From assembly GCA_946478915.1 (NCBI GenBank), contig CAMLER010000412.1, forward strand, positions 1 through 5,212: 5,212 bases of DNA, written 5' to 3'. This DNA comes from an uncultured Chryseolinea sp. GTDB lineage: Bacteria > Bacteroidota > Bacteroidia > Cytophagales > Cyclobacteriaceae. Shown here piece by piece: positions 1 to 5,212 of this stretch. The position numbers and the translations under genes are program-made. A model generated the notes under the pieces. The model saw only the letters and a program-made list of their open reading frames with translations, was not told where the DNA came from and ran no database searches. Position 1 is the first letter of the stretch; each line of letters opens with the position of its first letter.

Positions 1-135
1 AAAGCGCTTTTTTTCCTCTGGGTAGCACGGCTCAAGATTACAAATTTTTTACCACAGCCGTAGCATGAGGGAAGTTACGCTGGTGCTGATCAGGGATAGT
101 ATCTTGAAGAACGATCGTCAGCCGCCGGAAGGTTC

Positions 136-375
136 TTATTTTTTCAGTTTGTCTTCAATATATTTTACTGCCTGCCCAAATGTTTGCATTTTCTCTGCAT
201 CATCGTCAGGGATACGGATATCGAATGTTTGCTCAAATTCCATTACGATTTCTGCATAGTCCAAAGAATCTATACCAAGGTCTTTAACAAAATTTGCGTC
301 GGAGGTTATTTCTGATTCTGCAATGCCTAATTTTTCAGTCAATATTTTGGTGACTTTCTTTTGAATATCTTGCAT
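136..375 (-). CDS. acpP: Acyl carrier protein
   Basis: This 79-residue acidic protein is a type II acyl carrier protein, the cytoplasmic carrier that holds growing fatty-acyl chains as thioesters on a 4'-phosphopantetheine arm during fatty-acid synthesis. The attachment site is visible as GIDSLD at residues 34-39, with Ser37 the modified serine at the start of helix II. The following helix (YAEIVMEFEQTFDIRIPDDD, 40-59) carries the acidic surface recognised by partner enzymes, and AEKMQTFGQAVKYIEDKL forms the C-terminal helices. Length and domain cover match the family throughout, so the gene is intact. The ATG at 375 is the natural N-terminus (MQDIQKKV). No Shine-Dalgarno sequence precedes it, which is common in Bacteroidota. 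In many bacteria fabF follows acpP, but here at least 135 bp without a supported gene follow to the window edge. A candidate promoter lies just upstream at 395-425. Identification is very secure; that it is the housekeeping ACP rather than a specialised paralogue is inferred from its close resemblance to AcpP. Confidence 0.96.
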   Translation of the reverse strand: MQDIQKKVTKILTEKLGIAESEITSDANFVKDLGIDSLDYAEIVMEFEQTFDIRIPDDDAEKMQTFGQAVKYIEDKLKK

Positions 376-394
376 AGCGCGCTTAACTGTTTGG

Positions 395-425
395 TAAATG
401 TATTAAATCCGTTTTTGCCCCACAA
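395..425 (-). promoter_or_regulatory. Candidate acpP promoter (Bacteroidota type)
   Basis: On the minus strand TTG (423-425) is followed after 20 bases by TACATTTA (395-402), which matches the Bacteroidota -7 consensus TAnnTTTG at all but the last base. Predicted transcription would begin around 388, giving a very short leader of about 13 nt before the acpP start codon. The -33 element lies one base from the edge of the tandem repeat array that begins at 427. This is pattern matching by eye; no experimental support is visible. Confidence 0.5.
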
Positions 426-426
426 G

Positions 427-660
427 TTCATCCTGAGCCGCGCATGCACACTAAGATCAAGGCACAACCTTCCATCGCGGCGAAGGATCCTTTGGATCAA
501 GGCGCTCACTTCATCCTGAGCCGCGCATGCACACTAAGATCAAGGCACAACCTTCCATCGCGGCGAAGGATCCCTTGGATCAAGGGTGCTTACTTCATCC
601 TGAGCCGCGCATGCACACTAAGGTCGAGGCACTCACTTCCGTCGCGGCGAAAGGATCCCG
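427..660. repeat. Tandem array of three ~83-bp hairpin-forming units
   Basis: Three direct repeats lie head to tail: 427-509 (83 bp), 510-593 (84 bp) and a third diverged, partial copy from 594 to about 660. Units 1 and 2 are identical over their first 64 bases; unit 3 differs at several positions in its middle. Each unit starts TTCATCCTGAGCCGCG and contains an imperfect inverted repeat, ATCCTGAGCCGCG against CGCGGCGAAGGAT (arms 430-442/476-488, 513-525/559-571, 597-609/643-656). The arms pair ATCCT with AGGAT and GCCGCG with CGCGGC around an internal GA/GA mismatch; unit 3 has one extra A in the right arm. A smaller motif, GATCAAGGC or a variant, recurs at 455, 495, 538, 578 and 622, so each unit looks like two related halves of about 40 bp. 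The array lies between the kinase gene end and the acpP promoter. It is non-coding in my reading, resembling REP-type intergenic elements. Confidence 0.9.
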
Positions 661-720
661 ACCGTTATACGAACGAAGTGTCGCTGGGCACAAAAAGACG
701 CACGCGTCATCCTCTACAGA
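661..720. other. Unassigned intergenic stretch
   Basis: Between the tandem array and the AT-rich heptads I see no gene or clear regulatory site. A short inverted repeat, CGTT/AACG with a 5-base spacer, occurs at 663-675, and GTCATCCT at 697-704 resembles the opening of the neighbouring repeat units and could be a decayed fragment. No hairpin followed by a T-run, as expected of an intrinsic terminator for the kinase operon, is evident here. Confidence 0.3.
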
Positions 721-755
721 AACTTTGAACTTTAAACATTAAACTTTTAACTCCT
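721..755. repeat. Five AT-rich heptads abutting the kinase stop codon
   Basis: Read on the plus strand, the sequence falls into five 7-bp steps: AACTTTG, AACTTTA, AACATTA, AACTTTT and AACTCCT, with consensus AACTTTA. The last step overlaps the TAG stop of the histidine kinase gene (754-756) by two bases, so the tract forms the start of that gene's 3' untranslated region. Similar AACTTTAA-type strings are, from memory, frequent between genes in Bacteroidota. No function is established from the sequence. Confidence 0.6.
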
Positions 756-2103
756 AAAAGCGCATAAAAAATTCGGTGCCTTTGCCTACTGTGGACTTTA
801 CGGTGAGCGTTCCTTGATGCTGCCTCATAATTTGTCGGGAAAGACTTAGCCCTATTCCTGATCCCGATTTCTTGGTGGTAAAAAACGGTATGAATATTTT
901 CTCCATCGCTTCCGGATCGATGCCGCTTCCGTTGTCTTTGATGGTAACAACGGGCCTTGACTTATCATTGACAAATGCTCTGATCTCAATTTTCTTATCG
1001 CATTGATCTTCGAATGACTGGATAGCATTCCGTATCAAATTGATCATTACCTGTTCAATCATATTTTTATCCGCGGCTATCGTTAAATCTTCGGGATAGA
1101 CCGATGTTTTCAGCTCAATATTACGGTCTGCAAGATCTCGCTTGTGCAACATGGTAAGCTCATCGAACAAACATTGCACTTCAATCTGTACCGGTCGTGG
1201 TTTTGGAATAGAGGTAAGGCTCCTGAATTCCTTGACAAAATGAATTAGTCCTTCGCTGCGCTTACTTATTGTCTGCAAGGACAAGTGTATGTCCGAAAGT
1301 TGATCTTTGGTAAGTGTAGTGGGATCATCCGCATCAATATGCGGCTTCAATTCTTCTTCAACAATACCAGCCAGCGAAGAAATTGGTGTTACCGAGTTCA
1401 TGATTTCATGTGTTAATACGCGAACCAGGTTCTGCCAGGCTTCCATTTCTTTTTCTTCAAGTTCGCTTTGGATGTTCTGGATTGAGATGAGCTTAACATT
1501 TTCGCCACGCAGGTTTAACTCGATCGCATAGGCAGACAGTTGCACCAACTCTTCTCCGATTTTTAACCTCACCAGTTCGCGCCCTCCCGTTTTCAGTTTT
1601 TCAAATACCTGAACAAGCACCTCACTTACCTCTTTCAGGTCGCTCAATTTTTCAGCTCGATTCAGCTTCAGTAATTTCCTCGCAGCGCTATTGAAGATTT
1701 CGATCGTGCCATCTTCCTTAAACACAATGAGTCCGATACCAACGTGCATTACGATGTTCTTAAAGAACAGGAATTCGGAATCCTTCTCCCGACGGGAGCT
1801 GCGCAATTTTAGCATCGCCTCGTTCAATTCCTGATGGAGTCTTTTTACAGCGGGATCGTCGCTGGCCGTTTTGAAGGAGTAGGAGAGATCATCAAATTGA
1901 ATGGAATCTAAAAATGAAGCGATGTTTTCGTTTGACCGGTCTAGATGCTCGATCAGCAGCTTCACCTGGTAGACGCTGAGGCATAGGAAGACGAAGGCAT
2001 AGATACCATCGCCGGTTGAGAACGTAAAAAAAGAGAATAGAAAAATGGAAGCAGCCAGGAACGCTACCCGCGGTACTACGGGTGATCGCCAATTAAAGCC
2101 CAT
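754..2103 (-). CDS. NtrY-like membrane sensor histidine kinase
   Basis: This 449-residue protein is a membrane-anchored sensor kinase that should autophosphorylate on histidine and pass the phosphate to the response regulator encoded just upstream. Two hydrophobic segments (about 11-28 and 33-50), separated by only a few residues, anchor it, so there is essentially no periplasmic sensor. A helical linker (about 51-112) leads to a PAS-like domain (about 113-210, with GLIVFKEDGTIEIFNSAA). The phospho-acceptor H-box is LTHEIMNSVTPI with His232. The ATPase domain shows the N-box NLIRNA (Asn359), G1 box DNGSGI (390-395), F-box IPFFTTK (405-411) and G2 box GSGIGLSLS (414-422). All catalytic boxes are intact and the length is normal. 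The HEIMNSVTPI signature places it near the NtrY/AtoS group. Its ATG overlaps the regulator's end by 11 bp, with GGAG five bases upstream, which points to coupled translation. The signal sensed is unknown; the PAS domain is the likeliest input. Confidence 0.93.
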   Translation of the reverse strand: MGFNWRSPVVPRVAFLAASIFLFSFFTFSTGDGIYAFVFLCLSVYQVKLLIEHLDRSNENIASFLDSIQFDDLSYSFKTASDDPAVKRLHQELNEAMLKLRSSRREKDSEFLFFKNIVMHVGIGLIVFKEDGTIEIFNSAARKLLKLNRAEKLSDLKEVSEVLVQVFEKLKTGGRELVRLKIGEELVQLSAYAIELNLRGENVKLISIQNIQSELEEKEMEAWQNLVRVLTHEIMNSVTPISSLAGIVEEELKPHIDADDPTTLTKDQLSDIHLSLQTISKRSEGLIHFVKEFRSLTSIPKPRPVQIEVQCLFDELTMLHKRDLADRNIELKTSVYPEDLTIAADKNMIEQVMINLIRNAIQSFEDQCDKKIEIRAFVNDKSRPVVTIKDNGSGIDPEAMEKIFIPFFTTKKSGSGIGLSLSRQIMRQHQGTLTVKSTVGKGTEFFMRF

Positions 2104-3463
2104 ATTTCTCCATTCGCCGATATAGTGAAGCCCGTGTCAGGCCTAACTCATCCGCCGCTTTTGAAATGTTTCCGCTGTGCATTTGCAATGCCTTGACAAT
2201 TGCAGAGCGTTCGACTTCATCAAGATTCAAGGTATTGTTTGCGGCGCCGCTTGATAATGAACGGCTTAGTAAAAAGTCGCTCTCTTGTAATGTATCAGAA
2301 TCGGTCATAATGACCGCGCGCTCAATAGCATGTTGCAACTCCCGGATATTGCCCGGCCAGGCATATCGTTTCAGCCGATCCATAGCTTCAGGCGTGATCA
2401 GCTTTACTGACTTGTGATATTTTTTTGCGTAATGATTCAAATAGTGCTGAGCTAACAATGGAATATCGTCGACGCGTTCGCACAATGGGGGCACTCGGAT
2501 TTCAACCGTATTGATGCGATATAAAAGATCTTGTCGGAATGTTCCCTCTTGCACCATTTTGTGAAGCGGCATATTCGTGGCACAGATCAGGCGAATATCG
2601 ACGGGAGTAGACTGATTACTTCCTACCCGAGTCACCTGCCGGGATTGAAGTGCGCTGAGTAATTTTCCCTGCAGACTTAAACTTAGGTTTCCGATCTCAT
2701 CCAAAAAGAGTGTACCTCCGTTGGCCAGCTCAAACCTTCCGGGTCGATCTTCGCGCGCGTCGGTAAACGCGCCTTTTTTATGACCAAACAATTCGCTTTC
2801 GAATAGGGTCTCCGTTATGGCGCCCATATCCACTGAAACAAAACTATTTTCTTTTCGAAGCGATCGCTGATGTATGGCGCGAGCAATCAATTCTTTGCCG
2901 GTTCCATTTTCGCCCAGGATCAACACGTTCGCGTCTGTCTTAGCAACCTTATCGGTTAGGGTAAAAACTTCCTGTATCGCGGCGCTCTTGCCTATGATTT
3001 CGGCGAAAGGTTTGCTGATTTGTTCTTCCAGCATTTCCTTTGCTTTCTTCAGCTTATCAACTTGGTTATAAGATTGTTTTAATTTGATCGCGGTTGCGAT
3101 GGTGGCGATCAATTTTTCATTTTGCCAGGGTTTGAGAATAAAATCAGTTGCACCTTGCTTCAATGCCCGCACCGCCATTTCAACATCGCCAAACGCTGTA
3201 ATAAGGATGACGACAGAGCTACGGTCATGTTTCATAATTTCGTCTAACCAATAGAATCCCTCTTTGCCGCTGGTTATGTCCTTGCTGAAATTCATGTCGA
3301 GCAAAATCACATCATAAGTATCATTGTTGAGCAGGAAAGGAATCTTCTTAGGATTTTTTTCTATTATGACATGATGATTCTGTTTTTTCAGGAGCATTTT
3401 AGCAGCGAGAAGAACATCTTCATCGTCATCGATCATTAGAATTTTACCGCCTTCGGGATTCAC
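2093..3463 (-). CDS. NtrC/AtoC-family sigma-54-dependent response regulator
   Basis: This 456-residue cytoplasmic regulator would be phosphorylated by the adjacent kinase and then use ATP hydrolysis to open sigma-54 promoters. The receiver domain (about 6-125) has the acidic pair Asp12/Asp13, phospho-acceptor Asp56, Thr89 and Lys111, with a long loop after Asp56 (SKDITSGKEGFYWL). The AAA+ domain (about 154-385) has Walker A GENGTGKE (184-191), the sigma-54 contact loop as GAFTDA (231-236) rather than canonical GAFTGA, Walker B TLFLDEIG (251-258), candidate arginine-finger residues Arg310/Arg316 and sensor II GNIREL (371-376). A Fis-type helix-turn-helix ends the protein (about 417-456, GNISKAADELGLTRASLYRR). 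The start is GTG: an in-frame TGA lies two codons upstream and the next ATG (residue 10) would remove the first receiver strand. It leads a two-gene operon with the kinase. Family assignment is firm; the target genes are unknown. Confidence 0.95.
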   Translation of the reverse strand: MNPEGGKILMIDDDEDVLLAAKMLLKKQNHHVIIEKNPKKIPFLLNNDTYDVILLDMNFSKDITSGKEGFYWLDEIMKHDRSSVVILITAFGDVEMAVRALKQGATDFILKPWQNEKLIATIATAIKLKQSYNQVDKLKKAKEMLEEQISKPFAEIIGKSAAIQEVFTLTDKVAKTDANVLILGENGTGKELIARAIHQRSLRKENSFVSVDMGAITETLFESELFGHKKGAFTDAREDRPGRFELANGGTLFLDEIGNLSLSLQGKLLSALQSRQVTRVGSNQSTPVDIRLICATNMPLHKMVQEGTFRQDLLYRINTVEIRVPPLCERVDDIPLLAQHYLNHYAKKYHKSVKLITPEAMDRLKRYAWPGNIRELQHAIERAVIMTDSDTLQESDFLLSRSLSSGAANNTLNLDEVERSAIVKALQMHSGNISKAADELGLTRASLYRRMEKYGL

Positions 3464-3540
3464 GCGTCAAGGTTTAAGTTAAGGAAGTTCATCAGGGAAA
3501 TTTATGCCAATAAGCAAATCGGGCAATAGGGCTCAATTAG

Positions 3541-3569
3541 CAGGTGTACCTGTTCTTTGCTGTACAAAG
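3541..3569. promoter_or_regulatory. Inverted repeats at the regulator-kinase promoter, possible operators
   Basis: Two inverted repeats lie close together. CAGGT and ACCTG flank a 2-base centre (3541-3552), and CTTTG and CAAAG flank a 5-base centre (3555-3569) that includes the palindrome TGTACA (3561-3566). The second covers most of the candidate -7 box and the first lies at or just beyond the predicted transcription start. A GTGTAC at 3544-3549 is also mirrored by GTACAC at 3582-3587. This arrangement could bind a dimeric protein, perhaps the regulator itself, but that is inference from symmetry and position. Confidence 0.4.
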
Positions 3570-3595
3570 ATGTTCATATTCGTACACATGTCAAC
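3565..3595 (-). promoter_or_regulatory. Candidate promoter of the regulator-kinase operon
   Basis: On the minus strand TTG (3592-3594, in the context GTTGACA) is followed after 19 bases by CATCTTTG (3565-3572), which matches the Bacteroidota -7 consensus TAnnTTTG at every specified base except the first. Transcription would start near 3558, leaving a leader of about 95 nt before the GTG start at 3463. Spacing and both elements fit the phylum's housekeeping sigma consensus, making this the best promoter candidate in the window. Confidence 0.55.
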
Positions 3596-3685
3596 GATGT
3601 TTTAAAGATTTTACGGCTTTAAGTATGGAGTATTGTGGGTAGTGACCGACCCCGGCTAAATATCCCTCCCCTTGGTATTGAACTA

Positions 3686-4735
3686 TTAGTCTAACGGAAT
3701 CAGATCGCCATTTCCCATGTTAATCGCGTATCTCATTTTTTTTGAAGTAACGCTAATTTGCACAGAATAAAAGAAATATCCTGTGAGGGCACCCATTAGC
3801 ACTGATTTTCCAGGGACTGAGACATCAGTTTTGTAGCCGGTAATATCGTATCCCTGAAACCACATGATGCCATCCTCCTCTAACACTTGAAAAAATTCTT
3901 GCCCGAGTTTAATGAAGACTTGCTGGCCGTTTGAATAGCCCCACACGTTAGATTCCTTTCCATCGGCTGTCTTAATTACTCCCTTTGTGATATTGTAAGT
4001 ATCACCTGTATAATTTGGCTTTTCCTTCACTGAGAAGTCCATTATAATACCCGGTGCATTATCTCGAAACTCAATAAAATTTCTATAAACGCCTTTTGCG
4101 GGTGATGGATCAGTTAAAATTTTATAGTCATACTCTGTCAGTGCATCAGGTGTTTCAAATAAACTTTCGTACTTAATCGAAGACGTAACATTATAGGTCC
4201 GCGGGTTTTGCGAAAGGAAATTATTGACTTGACCCAAGCAGTCTATCAGACATCGTTCGATGTTTCTGTCATGAGAATTTGTTACGTCTAGCCCACCTGA
4301 TGTTACCGTGCTTGCTGCACTCTTCACAAGGGTGATGCCTGCATCTGTTTTTACGTAGAATTCTACGATTACCTCAGCTATCGCAGTCTCGCTGTTAAGC
4401 AGTGTTCTTTCAAATACATTTAGTTTTAATACCCGTACAATTAGCGGTGTACGATTCGACTGTGGGTACAGAAGTTCCGCGACGACACTTTTTAATTCCT
4501 CCTGGAACCCGTTCTTAAACTTTGCAACCTGCTGTTTATTATTCAGACCTGTTTGGACAATTCCAATAATGTCTTTGTTGGATCTTGCATCTATGATTTC
4601 TGAAATGTAGAATGTTGGATGCTTAATCGCTCCCTTCCGGCTACTAAGTGAGATGAATGTTTGCGCATGGACTGAAAGGCATGCGCTGAATAAGAATAGG
4701 ATAATATAAATCCCTCGGCAAGACGTTTTGATCAT
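3686..4735 (-). CDS. Secreted two-part protein of unknown function
   Basis: I do not recognise a named family for this 349-residue protein. It starts with a clear signal peptide: positive residues Lys3 and Arg7, a hydrophobic core (about 9-20) and a likely signal peptidase I site at VHA/QT near residue 24, so it should be exported to the periplasm or outer surface; no lipobox cysteine follows. The first half (about 25-178) begins with FYISEIIDARSNKDIIGIV and has alternating strands and helices vaguely reminiscent of YajG-like periplasmic proteins. The second half (about 192-349) has a pattern I associate with uncharacterised Bacteroidota proteins: GVYRNFIEFRDNAPGI (215-230), VWGYSNGQQVFIKLG (264-278), FFQVLEEDGIMWFQG (281-295), then a moderately hydrophobic stretch (about 311-330) and a closing NMGNGDLIPLD. 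Such a layout could mean a fusion of two domains. It has its own candidate promoter and is separated from neighbours by 222 and 176 bp. The ATG at 4735 correctly precedes the signal peptide. Confidence 0.8.
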   Translation of the reverse strand: MIKTSCRGIYIILFLFSACLSVHAQTFISLSSRKGAIKHPTFYISEIIDARSNKDIIGIVQTGLNNKQQVAKFKNGFQEELKSVVAELLYPQSNRTPLIVRVLKLNVFERTLLNSETAIAEVIVEFYVKTDAGITLVKSAASTVTSGGLDVTNSHDRNIERCLIDCLGQVNNFLSQNPRTYNVTSSIKYESLFETPDALTEYDYKILTDPSPAKGVYRNFIEFRDNAPGIIMDFSVKEKPNYTGDTYNITKGVIKTADGKESNVWGYSNGQQVFIKLGQEFFQVLEEDGIMWFQGYDITGYKTDVSVPGKSVLMGALTGYFFYSVQISVTSKKMRYAINMGNGDLIPLD

Positions 4736-4786
4736 GACAAACGGTAGGATTCTTCAGAAACAATTCCTGATAATTAGAACCTATCA

Positions 4787-4794
4787 CAAAGATA
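4787..4794 (-). promoter_or_regulatory. Candidate -7 box for the secreted-protein gene
   Basis: The minus strand reads TATCTTTG, a full match to the Bacteroidota -7 consensus TAnnTTTG, about 52 bp upstream of the ATG at 4735, which would give a leader of about 45 nt. The -33 side is weak: a TTTG lies upstream but with only 13 bases of spacing, and at 17-20 bases there is only TTTA or poorer. The same gap also holds a 10-bp perfect palindrome, CGCATATGCG, at 4840-4849. The call rests mainly on the -7 box. Confidence 0.4.
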
Positions 4795-4911
4795 TTTTTA
4801 GCCGATGCAAATAAAGAGGGAATTGGTAGCTAAATGGTACGCATATGCGAGTGACATTATTATAGCACCTTGCGAAAGACCTCAAAATTTTAAACACTGG
4901 CGAAGGGCTAA

Positions 4912-5212
4912 TTACGGCTTTAACTGAAAGAAATTCACATTGGTCTTTTTCACTAGAAAAATTCGCTCATCCGTAACCAACGCAATTTCAAAGGGTTCGG
5001 AAATTGGTAGCTTCCGCTGATCGCCTGAGAAAAGGTTCGTGAAGATCAGACTGCCTTGCTCAGGGTAGTACAATTCTTCCCCAAGAAAGTTAAAATATTT
5101 GAGGTCTGATGCTGAAATAGTTTTGATCCACCGGCCCATACTATTGAACACATGTATACCTTTTCCTCTCTCCAGCAAGAAAAGAAAGCCCTGATATTCT
5201 CTCATAAATGTA
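4912..5212 (-). CDS. C-terminal part of a propeller-like protein, cut by the window edge
   Basis: Only the last 99 or so residues are present. The frame stays open to the window edge upstream of the first ATG (5205), and that Met lies within what looks like a structural repeat, so the true start is probably outside. The visible part divides into about three strand-rich repeats of roughly 30 residues: EYQGFLFLLERGKGIHVFNS followed by GRWIKTI, then LKYFNFLGEELYYPEQGSLI followed by FTNLF, then IALVTDERIFLVKKTNVNFF. Each has the pattern of a beta-propeller blade, as in NHL or six-bladed families, with a display-value-then-label rhythm (GIHVFNSMG). I do not recognise a specific family and no catalytic motif is visible. 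It ends with TAA, 176 bp before the secreted-protein gene. The propeller assignment is inference from repeat rhythm alone. Confidence 0.65.
   Translation of the reverse strand, partial: TFMREYQGFLFLLERGKGIHVFNSMGRWIKTISASDLKYFNFLGEELYYPEQGSLIFTNLFSGDQRKLPISEPFEIALVTDERIFLVKKTNVNFFQLKP

Noticed and set aside
1..20. Start of a downstream gene such as fabF on the minus strand, suggested by AGAGGAAAAAAAGC near the edge.
   Set aside because: No start codon with a sustained open frame is visible before the window ends; the purine-rich string could be a ribosome binding site but cannot be confirmed.
51..84. Stem-loop ACCACAGCCGTA against TACGCTGGT downstream of acpP, considered as an intrinsic terminator.
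   Set aside because: The stem is bulged, and on the minus strand it is followed by an A-run rather than a T-run, so it does not fit a terminator for acpP.
65..259. Plus-strand open frame of 64 codons overlapping acpP antisense.
   Set aside because: It is a shadow of the acyl carrier protein gene with no domain or start signal.
427..660. CRISPR array.
   Set aside because: The intervening segments are themselves repeated, there are no unique spacers, spacing is 40-44 and 83 bp, and no cas gene is present.
444..742. Plus-strand open frames of 94 and 71 codons across the tandem array, giving repeated peptides such as FILSRACTLRSRH.
   Set aside because: They exist only because the array units lack stops in those frames; the peptides are Arg/His-rich repeats with no domain, the frames change register between unit 2 and unit 3, and the DNA shows stem conservation rather than codon conservation.
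1307..3071. Plus-strand open frames at 1307-1531, 2166-2417 and 2874-3071, and a minus-strand one at 1892-2092.
   Set aside because: They lie inside the kinase and regulator genes, whose domains account for the sequence, and encode no recognisable protein.
3496..3512. A sigma-54 promoter (TGGCAT followed by TTCCC) upstream of the regulator.
   Set aside because: The GG element is present but the invariant GC at the -12 position is missing, so it does not meet the consensus.

Overview
The window reads as chromosomal DNA from a member of the Bacteroidota, probably a Cytophagales-like lineage. The evidence is the secreted-protein signal ending in HAQ, the style of the NtrC-type regulator (extended loop after the phospho-aspartate, GAFTDA instead of GAFTGA), promoter-like boxes matching the Bacteroidota consensus (TTG, 19-20 bases, TAnnTTTG), weak Shine-Dalgarno sequences, and an intergenic repeat whose ends resemble the CATCCTGAGC...GCGAAGGATC repeats I recall from this phylum. 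The taxonomic call is inference. All five protein genes lie on the minus strand, so transcription runs from high to low coordinates.

Layout in transcription order. At 5212-4912 is the C-terminal end of a propeller-like protein of unknown function, cut by the window edge. A 176-bp gap with a candidate promoter leads into a secreted 349-residue protein of unknown function (4735-3686). A 222-bp gap carries the best candidate promoter in the window, overlapped by inverted repeats (3541-3595). It precedes a two-component operon: an NtrC/AtoC-type sigma-54 activator (3463-2093, GTG start) and an NtrY-like membrane histidine kinase (2103-754), whose start overlaps the regulator's end by 11 bp. A 378-bp non-coding stretch follows, with AT-rich heptads beside the kinase stop codon and then a three-copy tandem array of about 83 bp built from hairpins. 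The array ends against the candidate promoter of acpP (375-136), the acyl carrier protein of fatty-acid synthesis. The last 135 bases (135-1) hold no gene that I can support.

How the genes work together. The kinase and regulator are almost certainly a cognate pair: the kinase phosphorylates the regulator, which then activates sigma-54 promoters elsewhere. No convincing sigma-54 promoter was seen by eye in the gaps examined. acpP appears to be transcribed independently. Nothing links the secreted protein or the propeller fragment functionally to the two-component system except proximity. I see no mobile-element gene, CRISPR array, tRNA or rRNA, and no defence or biosynthetic cluster. The most unusual structure is the hairpin tandem array at 427-660.
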